NCBI GenBank assembly: GCA_035536935.1
Contig: DATLNC010000259.1
Span: 1 to 64,000 of the forward strand
From: DATMER01 sp035536935
GTDB lineage: Bacteria > Acidobacteriota > Thermoanaerobaculia > Multivoradales > UBA5704
Direction: 5' to 3'
DNA: 64,000 bases
In this document: positions 8,828-17,948 of the stretch, piece after piece
How the letters are laid out: each line of letters opens with the position of its first letter
Position numbering within the stretch: position 1 is the first letter of the stretch
Translations under genes and position numbers: made by a program
The notes under the pieces: model-generated
Databases searched by the model: none
Told to the model about the DNA's origin: nothing
What the model saw: only the letters and a program-made list of their open reading frames with translations

Positions 8828-10218
8828 GAACTCCCTGGGGCAACGGCCGCTTCGAGCGGGTGCTGGTGTACGGCCTGGGGTTGTCCGGCCGCGCCGCCGC
8901 GAAGATGCTGCTCGAGCGCGGCGTCTCGGTGGTCGCTGTTGACTCCAAGCAGGACGTGGATGTCTCGGATTTTTCCGGGAAGTTCGAGCTCTGGCCCGGC
9001 GGCGAGCCGTCGGAGCTGCCTCCTCCCTCAGGTGGATTCGACGCCGTGATCGTTTCCCCCGGCGTACCGATGGACAAGCCGCTCCTGGAGGATGCGCGGC
9101 GCAAGGGCGTTCCCGTGATCGCCGAGGTCGAGCTGGCCGCGCCGTTCATCAACGGGCCGATCGTGGCGATCACCGGCAGCAACGGCAAGAGCACCACGAC
9201 CGCGCTCGCCGGCGCCATGCTCAAGGCCGCGGGACATAAAGTGGAAGTCTGCGGCAACATCGGCGATCCGCTGGTGGGAAAGATCGAGGGCCCGGTCGGC
9301 CGCGTGTTCGTGGTCGAGCTGTCGAGCTTCCAGATCGAGGGGATCGTCACGCTGAAACCCCGAGCCGCGGCGCTGCTCAACCTCGCGGAGGACCACCTCG
9401 ACCGCTATGGTTCGATGGCGGTCTACGGCGCAGCCAAGAAGAGGCTGTTCCTGACTCAGGACGCGGCCGGGATCGCCGTGCTCAACGCCGACGATCCGGA
9501 GACCTTGGACGTGGAGACCCAGGCACGCAAGCGCTACTTCTCGCGGCGGGGCCGGGTCGAGGATGGCTGCTACACGAGCGACGGCCGGGTGATCGAAGTC
9601 ACGCCGGGCGAGCCGGACGTGGATCTCTTCCTGGCTTCGGACGTGCCGCTCGCCGGGGTGCAGAATCTGGAAAATGCCATGGCCGCGGCGCTGCTCGCGC
9701 GGGCGATCGGCGCCGAGCCCTCCGAGCTGCGCACGGGGCTCATCGGGTTCAAGGGGCTCCCGCACCGGATGGAACGGGTGGGCGAGAAGGACGGAGTCGT
9801 CTGGTACAACGATTCCAAGGGGACCAATCCCGCCGCTACGGCGAAGTCGCTCGAAGGTTTCGAGGATGGAAAGGTTCACCTGATCCTGGGCGGGCGCAAC
9901 AAGGGGGCCGATCTTTCCTTGCTTACGCCGATCGTGCGGCAGAAGGTCCGCCGCGCTTACCTGATCGGGGAGTCGGCGGGCGACTTCGAGCGGGCGCTCG
10001 CGGGAGCCGTTCCTTTTGAACATTCGGAGACGATGGAGCGCGCCGTCCGTTCGGCTGCGCAGGCAGCCAAGGCTGGAGAGGCCGTGGTGCTCTCGCCGGC
10101 TTGCGCGAGCTTCGATCAGTTCCGCAACTTCGTCCATCGCGGGGAGGTCTTCCAGGATCTCGTTCGCCAAGCTATCGCCGATATTGGAGGGCCGCATGGC
10201 GAAGAAGCTCGCGTTTGA
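8824..10218 (+). CDS. murD: UDP-MurNAc-L-Ala:D-Glu ligase MurD
   Basis: 464 aa. Adds D-glutamate. The N-terminal Rossmann-like domain has VYGLGLSGRAAAK, the P-loop GSNGKSTT is at 118-125, and WYNDSKGTNPAAT and LILGGRNKGADL are MurD motifs of the central and C-terminal domains. The ATG at 8824 overlaps the mraY stop by 4 bp (ATGA). The same frame stays open upstream through mraY, but that part is a GC-rich shadow. The end overlaps ftsW by 23 bp. Confidence 0.95.
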   Translation: MRTPWGNGRFERVLVYGLGLSGRAAAKMLLERGVSVVAVDSKQDVDVSDFSGKFELWPGGEPSELPPPSGGFDAVIVSPGVPMDKPLLEDARRKGVPVIAEVELAAPFINGPIVAITGSNGKSTTTALAGAMLKAAGHKVEVCGNIGDPLVGKIEGPVGRVFVVELSSFQIEGIVTLKPRAAALLNLAEDHLDRYGSMAVYGAAKKRLFLTQDAAGIAVLNADDPETLDVETQARKRYFSRRGRVEDGCYTSDGRVIEVTPGEPDVDLFLASDVPLAGVQNLENAMAAALLARAIGAEPSELRTGLIGFKGLPHRMERVGEKDGVVWYNDSKGTNPAATAKSLEGFEDGKVHLILGGRNKGADLSLLTPIVRQKVRRAYLIGESAGDFERALAGAVPFEHSETMERAVRSAAQAAKAGEAVVLSPACASFDQFRNFVHRGEVFQDLVRQAIADIGGPHGEEARV

Positions 10219-11284
10219 CAAGGTGCTCTTCACCACCGTGACCCTGCTGCTCGCGTTCGGGCTGGTGATGGTCTACTCGGCGTCCGCCGCGTTGGCTCGC
10301 CAGCAGCAGCCGATGACCTTCAATCCGTTCCTGGTCAAGCAGGCGGTGGCGGCGGGGCTGGGACTGGTGCTGATGGTCTGCATCATGGTGCTCGATTACC
10401 GGAAGCTGCGCCAGCCGGCCGTGATCTATTCCCTGGTGTTCGGGGTCATGGCGCTGCTGGTGCTGGTGCTGTTCGCGCCGGAGCGCAATGCGACCCACCG
10501 CTGGTTCTTCGTGGGCGGCTTCTCGTTCCAGCCGTCCGAGCTGGCGAAGCTGGCGCTGATCCCGTTCCTGGCCTTCCTGATCGAGAAGAAGCAGGAGCAG
10601 GTCAACCAGGCGTCCTTCCTGGTGCCGGCGGCGCTGTTCACCGGGATGCTCGCGGCGCTGATCCTGATCGAGCCGGACATGGGGACCGCCGTGCTGCTCG
10701 GGGCGACGGCCTTTTTCATGGTCTTCATGGCCGGGCTGTCGTGGCGCTTCATCCTCTGCTCGTTCGCCGCGGTGCCGCCGTTGCTGATCGGCCTCGTGCT
10801 GGCCGAGCCCTACCGGCGGCAGCGTCTCTTCGCATTTCTGGACCCCGAGAAGGACCCGCTCGGCAGCGGCTTCCAGGCACTGCAGTCGCTGATCGCGGTC
10901 GGCTCGGGCGGCGTCTTCGGCGTCGGAGCGGGGCAGAGCGTGCAGAAGCTCTATTTCCTGCCGCACCCGGAGTCGGACTTCATCTTTTCGATCGTGGCCG
11001 AGGAGTTCGGGATGATCGGCTCGCTCGCGATGGTCGCGGCGTTCGCCGTGCTCGCCTGGCGCGGGATGCTCGCGGGAGCCAAGGCGCCGGACACGTTCGG
11101 TCGCTATCTCGGCTGGGGTTTCACCGGCGTTCTCGTCATGCAGGCTTTGATCAACGTCAGCGTCACCATAGCGCTCTTCCCCACCAAGGGAATCCCGTTG
11201 CCGTTCGTTTCGTACGGCGGGTCCTCCCTGATGGTGACGCTCTGCGCTTGCGGCGTCCTTCTCAACGTCTCGCAGCACGGATGA
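10196..11284 (+). CDS. ftsW: lipid II glycosyltransferase FtsW
   Basis: 362 aa polytopic SEDS protein, about ten membrane segments, that polymerises septal glycan with FtsI. The N-terminus AFDKVLFTTVTLLLAFGLVMVYSAS is the typical first helix, HRWFFVGGFSFQPSELAKLA is the SEDS signature, and LPFVSYGGSSL near the C-terminus is diagnostic. The ATG at 10196 follows TTGGAGGG; an earlier in-frame ATG at 10016 would lie far inside murD. The stop overlaps murG by 4 bp. Confidence 0.95.
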   Translation: MAKKLAFDKVLFTTVTLLLAFGLVMVYSASAALARQQQPMTFNPFLVKQAVAAGLGLVLMVCIMVLDYRKLRQPAVIYSLVFGVMALLVLVLFAPERNATHRWFFVGGFSFQPSELAKLALIPFLAFLIEKKQEQVNQASFLVPAALFTGMLAALILIEPDMGTAVLLGATAFFMVFMAGLSWRFILCSFAAVPPLLIGLVLAEPYRRQRLFAFLDPEKDPLGSGFQALQSLIAVGSGGVFGVGAGQSVQKLYFLPHPESDFIFSIVAEEFGMIGSLAMVAAFAVLAWRGMLAGAKAPDTFGRYLGWGFTGVLVMQALINVSVTIALFPTKGIPLPFVSYGGSSLMVTLCACGVLLNVSQHG

Positions 11285-12396
11285 ACGGGAATGCGATGGC
11301 ACCCACTCCGATACCACCGGCGGCACCGACAGCACCGGTTCTTCACGCGCTTCTCGCGGGTGGCGGCACGGGTGGCCACATTTTCCCGGCGCTCGCGGTT
11401 GCAGAGGAGCTTGGGAAGCGGGGGTGGCGAGTGAGCTTCGCCGGCAACGAGGCCGGTCTGGAGGCGCGCCTGGTGCCCGAGCGCGGTATTCCTTTCCATG
11501 CGCTGCCCGCGAAGCCGATGGTCGGACGCGGGCTCGTCGGCAGGGTGCAGTCGCTCGCGACTCTGACCGCCTCGGGCCGCGCCGCCTCGAAGCTGATCCG
11601 CGACCTCAAGGTGGACGTGGTGCTGGGCACGGGCGGCTACGTTTCGGCTCCGGCCGTGGTCGGGGCGCGGCTGGCGGGCCGGCCGATCCTCCTCCTGGAG
11701 CCCAACGCCCGGGCCGGCGTGGCGAACCGCTGGCTTTCGCGCTGGGCGTCCGCGGCGGCGATCGGCTATCCGGAGACGGCGCTCGACCTCAAGTGCCCGG
11801 CCTGGGTGACGGGCGTGCCGGTCCGCGCGCGCTTTTTCGAAGTCCCGGCGGAGCTGCCGGACATGAATCCACCGCGGATTCTCGTGCTCGGCGGCAGCCA
11901 GGGTGCGAAACAGATCAACGAGGCCATGCCCGCAGCGGCTAAACGATTGCCTGGAGTCCGCATCCTTCACCAGGCCGGAGCGAAAAACGTGGAGGAGGCT
12001 CGGGCCGCATACGCGCGGGCCGGAATCGGAGATCAGGTGGAAGTCGTGCCATTCCTGGACGACGTGGCCGGCGCCATGGCGGAGAGCCACCTGCTCGTCT
12101 CCCGCGCCGGCGCGATCACCCTGGCCGAGATCTGCGCGGCGGGACGGCCTTCCGTGCTGCTGCCTCTTTCGATCGCCCAGGCGCATCAGGTGGACAATGC
12201 CCGCCTGCTCGCCGATGCCGGGGCCGCCGAGCTGCTGCTGTCGGACGAACTGGACAAGCTGGGGGAGCGCCTCGTGGATCTGCTCGACGCTCCCGCCACG
12301 CTGCAGCGCATGGGTCGCGCGGCCCGCTCGCTCGCGAAGCCCTACGCCGTGGCCGAGATCGCCAACCGGATGGAATACCTCGGAGGGAACGACTGA
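11281..12396 (+). CDS. murG: lipid I GlcNAc transferase MurG
   Basis: 371 aa peripheral membrane GT28 glycosyltransferase converting lipid I to lipid II. The glycine-rich loop GGGTGGH is at residues 27-33, and LGTGGYVSAP and LEPNARAGVANRWLS are further signatures. The C-domain has LGGSQGAKQINEAM and SRAGAITLAEI (UDP-GlcNAc contacts). The first ATG overlaps the ftsW stop (ATGA). The first ~18 residues are Pro/Ala-rich and an alternative ATG at 11296 exists, so the exact start is less sure. Confidence 0.95.
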   Translation: MNGNAMAPTPIPPAAPTAPVLHALLAGGGTGGHIFPALAVAEELGKRGWRVSFAGNEAGLEARLVPERGIPFHALPAKPMVGRGLVGRVQSLATLTASGRAASKLIRDLKVDVVLGTGGYVSAPAVVGARLAGRPILLLEPNARAGVANRWLSRWASAAAIGYPETALDLKCPAWVTGVPVRARFFEVPAELPDMNPPRILVLGGSQGAKQINEAMPAAAKRLPGVRILHQAGAKNVEEARAAYARAGIGDQVEVVPFLDDVAGAMAESHLLVSRAGAITLAEICAAGRPSVLLPLSIAQAHQVDNARLLADAGAAELLLSDELDKLGERLVDLLDAPATLQRMGRAARSLAKPYAVAEIANRMEYLGGND

Positions 12397-13796
12397 TGTT
12401 CAATCCCTTCGCGGACCTCAACCGGATTCACTTCGTCGGCATCGGCGGCGCCGGCATGAGCGGCATCGCGGAAATCCTTTGCAATTACGAGCGGGCTCAG
12501 CTCGAGGTGAGCGGCTGCGACCAGTCGGCCGGCGAAGCGACCGAGCACCTGCGCGAGCTGGGGATCGACGTGCGCAAGGGACACTCGCCCGATCATTTGG
12601 AAGGGGTCGAGCTGGTGGTCATCTCGTCGGCCGTGTCCGAGGAGAACGAGGAGGTCCGCGAGGCGCGGCGGCGCGGCATCCCGGTGGTGCGGCGGGCCGA
12701 GATCCTGGGCGAGCTCATGCGGCTACGCTATGGCATCGCGGTCGCGGGCACTCATGGCAAGACCACGACCACCTCGCTCGTGGGAACCATGCTCACCGAG
12801 GCCGGGCTCGATCCGACCGTGATCGTCGGCGGCCGGCTGCGCCTGCTCGGCACGGGCGCGCGCCTGGGCAGCAGCCAGTACATGGTTGCCGAGGCCGACG
12901 AGTTCGATCGCAGCTTCCTCCGTCTGACGCCGGTGGTCGCGGTGATCACGACGATCGACCGCGATCACCTCGACACCTATCGCGATCTGGAAGACATCCA
13001 GGACGCATTCGTAACCTTTTCGAGCCGCGTGCCGTTCTTCGGCCGCGTGATCGTCTGCCTGGACGATCCGAACGTGCGCCAGATCCTGCCGCGCATTGCC
13101 GACCGCCGCATCCTGACCTATGGCTTCTCGCCGCAGTCGGAGCTGTCGGCCGTCGATCTCCAGCCGCGCCGCGGAGGGACCCGCTTCTCCGTCCGCTGGC
13201 GGGAAGGCATCCTGGGCGAGATCGACCTGCCGATGCCGGGCCGGCACAACGTGCTCAACGCTCTCGCCACGGTCGCGGTCGGGCTCGCGCTGCGCATCCC
13301 GTTCGAGGCCATGGCCCGCGGCATCGCCGGCTTCTCGGGCGTCCACCGCCGGTTCGAATATCTGGGCGACTGGCGCGGCGCGGCCGTGATCGACGACTAC
13401 GCGCACCATCCGACCGAGGTGGCTGCGACGCTCGAAGCCGCGCGCCAGAGCTATCCGCGCGGCCGGGTGCTGGCGGTGTTCCAGCCGCACCTCTTCTCGC
13501 GCACGCTCGATCAGGCCGAGGGCTTCGGCAATGCGTTGCTGGGCGCGGACCTCGCCGTCGTCAACGACGTCTATCCGTCGCGCGAGCAGCCGATCCCGGG
13601 GGTCACGGGCGAGCTGGTGGTGGAAGCGGCGCGGCGGAGCGGCCATCGCAACGTGCGCTATTCGCCGTCCTGGAAGGACGCTCCGGCGATCCTTCTCGAA
13701 AACGTGCGCGAGGGAGACGTGATCGTCACGCTCGGCGCCGGAGACGTGAACCGGCTGGGCAAGCAGCTCGTGGAGCCCATGGAGGAGACAGCGTGA
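12396..13796 (+). CDS. murC: UDP-MurNAc:L-Ala ligase MurC
   Basis: 466 aa. Adds the first residue, L-alanine. HFVGIGGAGMSGIAE at 12-26 is the UDP-binding loop, GTHGKTTT at 118-125 the P-loop, and DDYAHHPTEV the central-domain motif. The ATG shares one base with the murG stop (TGATG). murB, which usually follows or precedes it in many Gram-negative clusters, is missing here; the next gene is ftsQ. Confidence 0.95.
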   Translation: MFNPFADLNRIHFVGIGGAGMSGIAEILCNYERAQLEVSGCDQSAGEATEHLRELGIDVRKGHSPDHLEGVELVVISSAVSEENEEVREARRRGIPVVRRAEILGELMRLRYGIAVAGTHGKTTTTSLVGTMLTEAGLDPTVIVGGRLRLLGTGARLGSSQYMVAEADEFDRSFLRLTPVVAVITTIDRDHLDTYRDLEDIQDAFVTFSSRVPFFGRVIVCLDDPNVRQILPRIADRRILTYGFSPQSELSAVDLQPRRGGTRFSVRWREGILGEIDLPMPGRHNVLNALATVAVGLALRIPFEAMARGIAGFSGVHRRFEYLGDWRGAAVIDDYAHHPTEVAATLEAARQSYPRGRVLAVFQPHLFSRTLDQAEGFGNALLGADLAVVNDVYPSREQPIPGVTGELVVEAARRSGHRNVRYSPSWKDAPAILLENVREGDVIVTLGAGDVNRLGKQLVEPMEETA

Positions 13797-14632
13797 GCGT
13801 CGCTCCCGTCCTGCCCGCGCCGGAAGAGTTCCGCCGCTCCGGCGCGCCGCCGCGCCGCCGCCGGCGCAATCCGATCCTGGCGCTGCTCCGGCCTCTGGCG
13901 GTGTCGCTCCTCCTGGTCGCGATGCCGGCCTCGCTGGTCACCTGGGTGCTCGCCTCGTCGCGCTTCGACCTCGCGGAGGTAATTGTCGCCGCCGGCACGC
14001 CGCGGATTCCCGCCGAGGCGCTGCGCGCGGCCGTGGCTCCGTTCGAGGGCGGCAACCTGGTGCTGCTGCCGCTCGAAAAGGTGGAGGCGGCGGTGCGGCG
14101 CAACCCGTGGGTGGATACCGTCGAGGTCGCAAAGGAGCTGCCCGACCGGCTGCGCGTCGAGGTGACGGAGCGCCGGCCGGTGGCCCTGCTGGTCAGGGGC
14201 GGGGGGCTCGTCTATGCGGATGAGAAGGGCCGTCCGATCGCGCCAGTCGAAGATCCCGGGCAGGCGCGGAAGGGCGGGCTCGTCGTGGTCGCCTTCGCCC
14301 ATCCGCAGCTCTCGCCTTCGGACGGGGTGGGCGGCGCGCTGGAAGTGGCGGGGGAGCTGGGGCGTGTGCAGCCCTCGTGGGCAGGGGCATTGTCAAGGAT
14401 CGAGGTGCTCGGAGAGCAGGACTTCCGTCTCCACACCGGCGCCCTCCGGTTCCCGCTGCTGGTCACGCGGGGGCAGGTGGGACCGAAGGTGAAGAGGCTC
14501 ACGGAGCTGCTGCCCGAGCTCGACCGCCGCTATCCGGCGATTCAGGCGGTCGATCTCCGGTTCTCTCGCCGGATCGTAGTGCAGCCGGCAGCCCCGGTTC
14601 CGCAGCGCAGCGGGCCGGAGCTCAGGTCTTAG
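13793..14632 (+). CDS. ftsQ: cell division protein FtsQ/DivIB
   Basis: 279 aa bitopic protein with a basic Pro/Arg-rich cytoplasmic tail (APPRRRRRNP), one membrane segment (about residues 35-56) and a periplasmic POTRA domain (FDLAEVIVAAGTPRIPAEALR, then VRRNPWVDTVEVAKELPDRLRVEVTERRPVA), which scaffolds the divisome. The GTG at 13793 overlaps the murC stop by 4 bp (GTGA). The open frame runs on upstream inside murC and murG and is a shadow there. Confidence 0.9.
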   Translation: MSVAPVLPAPEEFRRSGAPPRRRRRNPILALLRPLAVSLLLVAMPASLVTWVLASSRFDLAEVIVAAGTPRIPAEALRAAVAPFEGGNLVLLPLEKVEAAVRRNPWVDTVEVAKELPDRLRVEVTERRPVALLVRGGGLVYADEKGRPIAPVEDPGQARKGGLVVVAFAHPQLSPSDGVGGALEVAGELGRVQPSWAGALSRIEVLGEQDFRLHTGALRFPLLVTRGQVGPKVKRLTELLPELDRRYPAIQAVDLRFSRRIVVQPAAPVPQRSGPELRS

Positions 14633-14664
14633 GTCGTCTTACTGAGGAGAGGGAAAACCAGGCT

Positions 14665-15906
14665 ATGGCCAAACCAGAACCTTACTTCGTGGGCATCGAC
14701 ATCGGATCCTCGAAGGTAGGCGTGCTCATCGGACAGCGCGATGACAAAGGCGGAATCGAAGTGGTGGGCAAGGGCCTGGCTCCGAACCGCGGCACGCGCA
14801 AAGGAAACATCGTCAACGTCGAGGCCACGGTCGAGGCGCTCAAGCAGGCGAGCGAGGAGGCCGAGGTGATGGCGGGGGTCGAGATCTCACGCGCCTACGT
14901 GGGCATCTCGGGTCCCGACATCCGCAGCGTCAATTCGCGCGGCATGGTCTCGGTCGCGCGCAAGGACCGCGAGATCTCGCGCCAGGACATCCAGCGCGTG
15001 CTCGAAGCGGCGCAGTCGGCGGCCCTGCCGTCCGACCGCGAGATCCTGCACGCCGTGCCGCAGGAGTTCATCGTCGACGAGCAGGGCGGGATCGACGATC
15101 CCCTGGGCATGCTCGGCACGCGCGTGGAGGTGATGGTCCATCTCGTCACCTCGAACATCACCCGGTCGCGCACGTTGCTGACCTGCGTCAACCGGGCGGG
15201 CATCGAGGTCGTCGAAATGGTTTTCGAACCGCTCGCCACGGCCGAGGCCATCCTGACGCCCGACGAGCGCGAGCTCGGCGTGCTGCTGATCGACGTCGGA
15301 GCCGGCACTACCGAATATGCCCTCTTTGCCGAGGGCGAGATCCAATACAGCGCCGTTGCGCCGATCGGCGCCGGGCACTTCACCAACGACCTCGCGATGG
15401 TGCTGCGCACACCCTTCGCCGAGGCCGAGCGCATCAAGGTCAAGCAGGGTTGCTGCCTGCCGAGCATGGTCACGGAAGAGGAAGGGATCGCCGTGCCCAC
15501 GGTCGCCGGCGGCACCTCGCGCGTCGTGCCCAAGCGCGAGCTCTGCGAGATCCTGCAGCCGCGCGCCGAGGAGCTGTTCAACATGGTCCGCGACGACTTC
15601 CGCAAGCACGCCTCGGACGAGGGGCTGCGGGGCGGCGTGGTCCTGACCGGCGGCGGCGCACAGCTCGACGGGCTGCTGGAATTGTCGGAGCAGATCTTCG
15701 ACGCCGGCGTCCGCTACGGTCTGCCGCGGGGGCTCGGCGGACTGGTGGACGTGATCAGCAGCCCGACCTGGGCAACGGCATCGGGCCTTCTTCTCTATGC
15801 CCTCGGGGCCGAGGAGAACCAGGGCAAGCTCCAACCGAAGCGAACGGGATTCAGCATGCGCGGCGTCATGGGAAGTCTGCGCGGAATGTTCTCGGATCTG
15901 CTCTGA
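14665..15906 (+). CDS. ftsA: cell division protein FtsA
   Basis: 413 aa actin-fold ATPase that tethers FtsZ to the membrane. FVGIDIGSSKVGVLIG is the phosphate-1 loop, LLIDVGAGTTEYALF the phosphate-2 loop, and VVLTGGGAQLDGL the adenosine motif. The C-terminus (RGVMGSLRGMFSDLL) looks like the amphipathic membrane-targeting helix. ATG at 14665 follows AGGAGAGGG. The gap to ftsQ is 32 nt and to ftsZ 26 nt, the loosest spacing in the cluster. Confidence 0.96.
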   Translation: MAKPEPYFVGIDIGSSKVGVLIGQRDDKGGIEVVGKGLAPNRGTRKGNIVNVEATVEALKQASEEAEVMAGVEISRAYVGISGPDIRSVNSRGMVSVARKDREISRQDIQRVLEAAQSAALPSDREILHAVPQEFIVDEQGGIDDPLGMLGTRVEVMVHLVTSNITRSRTLLTCVNRAGIEVVEMVFEPLATAEAILTPDERELGVLLIDVGAGTTEYALFAEGEIQYSAVAPIGAGHFTNDLAMVLRTPFAEAERIKVKQGCCLPSMVTEEEGIAVPTVAGGTSRVVPKRELCEILQPRAEELFNMVRDDFRKHASDEGLRGGVVLTGGGAQLDGLLELSEQIFDAGVRYGLPRGLGGLVDVISSPTWATASGLLLYALGAEENQGKLQPKRTGFSMRGVMGSLRGMFSDLL

Positions 15907-15932
15907 AACATCAAACCCGAAGGGGGTGAATC

Positions 15933-17222
15933 ATGATTCTTTTCGACGACCAGGACAATCCGGAGACTTCGCGTGAGGCGCAGCTCCGCGTCCAAGAGGC
16001 ACGCGAGGCGGACGCCATACCCGCCCGCATCAAAGTGATCGGTGTCGGCGGCGGCGGCGGCAATGCGGTCAACCGCATGATCGACGCCCAGCTGCGCGGC
16101 ATCGAGTTCATCGCCGCGAATACGGATTTGCAGGCGCTCCAGAAGTGCCGTGCGCCGATCAAGATGCAGATCGGCGGCCTGCTCACCAAGGGCCTCGGCG
16201 CCGGCGCCGATCCCGAGATGGGGAGAAAGGCGGCGCTGGAGGACACCGAGCGCATCCTCGAAGCCCTCGAGGGCGCGGACATGGTCTTCCTGACCGCCGG
16301 CCTGGGCGGCGGCACGGGCACGGGCGCGGTGCCGATCATCGCCTCGCTGGCCGCCGAGATCGGCGCGCTCACCGTGGCGGTGGTCACCAAGCCCTTCGGC
16401 TTCGAGGGGCGGCGCCGCATGCAGCAGGCCGAGCGCGGGGTGGAGGAGCTGCGCAACGCGGTCGATACACTGATCACGATTCCGAACGAGCGCCTGCTCA
16501 ACTTCGTCGAGCGCGGCACGCCGCTCCACGAGGCCTTCCGGATCGCCGACGACGTGCTGCGCCAGGCCGTGCAAGGCATCAGCGATCTGATCACGGTCCC
16601 GGGCGAGGTCAACGTGGACTTCGCCGACGTGCGGACGATCATGACCGGCATGGGCATGGCGCTCATGGGCACGGGCATCGCCAAGGGCGAGCACCGGGCC
16701 CTCGAATCGGCGCAGCGGGCGATCTCCTCGCCTCTCCTGGAGGAGACTTCCATTCAGGGCGCCCGCGGCGTGCTGATCAACATCTCGGGCGGTCATGACC
16801 TGACGCTGCACGAGGTGGCCGAGGCGGCGCGCATCATCGCCGATTCGGTGGACCCCGACGCCAACATCATCTCCGGCATGGTCATCGACCCGACCATGGA
16901 AGACGCGATGAAGGTGACGGTGATCGCCACCGGCTTCGACCGCGGCCTCGAAGACCGGCCGCGCATGCCTCCGCCGCCGCTGACGATCAACCGTCCGGTC
17001 CCGGTGGTGAGCATGCCGAGCTTCACGCCCGCGACGATCGCCGAGCGCCCCGAGCGCGAGGAGCAGGAGCGGCCCTCCGAACGGGAAACCCAACAGGACG
17101 TGCCGTTCTACCGCAAGGCGATCGCCCACGTCCGCGGAGACGATCCGGGCGGCTTCGGCCCCAACTGGTCGAATGTGGACGACTACGACATCCCGACCGT
17201 GCTGAGAAAGCAGATGGACTGA
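15933..17222 (+). CDS. ftsZ: cell division GTPase FtsZ
   Basis: 429 aa tubulin homologue that forms the Z ring. The GTP-binding G-box GGGTGTG is at residues 125-131, and KVIGVGGGGGNAVNRM opens the GTPase domain. The globular domain is followed by a Pro- and Glu-rich linker, and the extreme C-terminus DYDIPTVLRKQMD is the conserved peptide that binds FtsA. An AGGGGG ribosome site precedes the ATG. The linker is short compared with some relatives. Confidence 0.97.
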   Translation: MILFDDQDNPETSREAQLRVQEAREADAIPARIKVIGVGGGGGNAVNRMIDAQLRGIEFIAANTDLQALQKCRAPIKMQIGGLLTKGLGAGADPEMGRKAALEDTERILEALEGADMVFLTAGLGGGTGTGAVPIIASLAAEIGALTVAVVTKPFGFEGRRRMQQAERGVEELRNAVDTLITIPNERLLNFVERGTPLHEAFRIADDVLRQAVQGISDLITVPGEVNVDFADVRTIMTGMGMALMGTGIAKGEHRALESAQRAISSPLLEETSIQGARGVLINISGGHDLTLHEVAEAARIIADSVDPDANIISGMVIDPTMEDAMKVTVIATGFDRGLEDRPRMPPPPLTINRPVPVVSMPSFTPATIAERPEREEQERPSERETQQDVPFYRKAIAHVRGDDPGGFGPNWSNVDDYDIPTVLRKQMD

Positions 17223-17225
17223 TCC

Positions 17226-17801
17226 ATGAGACCCTTCCGTGCCGCAGGAGGAGGCATCTGCCTCCTCCTCGTCATGCTTCTCGCTGCGCCGGCCGCGGCG
17301 CTCGACACCCTCTACCTCGTGCGCCACGCCGAGAAGTCCGAAGGCTGGCCGCAGGAGCGCGAGCTCGACGCCTTCTGGCCGCTCTCCCCCGGGGGCCAGG
17401 TGCGCGCCGAGTTTCTCGCGTCCCGGCTGGAGAATTCGGGCATCGCCGCGGTCTACACCAGCCGCACGTCGCGGACGCTGATGACCGGGCTGCCGCTCGC
17501 CAAACGGATCGGCATCCCGATCGCGGCCAACGACGACTCCATCAACGCGGAGAAGATGGAAGGTTTCCTCTCGACCGTGCGCGGGAAGCATCCTGGCGAC
17601 AAAGCTGTTCTGATCGTCGGGCACTCGAACACGATCCCTCTCCTGCTCATGCGGCTCGGGGCAAATCCCGGCTGTTTCGGCAAGCTGGGCATCGTGAAAA
17701 AGGGAGAGACGTTCCTGATCGAGGGCCACGACGGCCTCTGGCAGGTAGACCTGAAAAAGCAGGGCTGCGAAGCCCTTACGCAAGAAGGACTTGCCAGATA
17801 G
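17226..17801 (+). CDS. secreted histidine phosphatase (phosphoglycerate mutase superfamily)
   Basis: 191 aa. A signal peptide (hydrophobic 11-24, cleavage after AAPAAA) is followed at once by YLVRHAEKS, the RHG-type motif with R33-H34, and by GHS (catalytic H133). The protein is therefore exported, probably periplasmic. The substrate is unknown; family members act on small phosphoesters or phosphoproteins. It starts 3 nt after the ftsZ stop and is likely co-transcribed, though no functional tie to division is known. Confidence 0.85.
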   Translation: MRPFRAAGGGICLLLVMLLAAPAAALDTLYLVRHAEKSEGWPQERELDAFWPLSPGGQVRAEFLASRLENSGIAAVYTSRTSRTLMTGLPLAKRIGIPIAANDDSINAEKMEGFLSTVRGKHPGDKAVLIVGHSNTIPLLLMRLGANPGCFGKLGIVKKGETFLIEGHDGLWQVDLKKQGCEALTQEGLAR

Positions 17802-17948
17802 CCTGAAGTATGAGATCGTTCGTCGTCCAGCGGGCTTGAAGCCCACAACGGTGGCCTCCCCGGCCAGTCCTCCGTTCATATCCCTTACTTCCTGCCGGAA
17901 TCGTTTGAGCGGCGCATGCGCTACTCAGAAAGCACACGTGCACCTGAC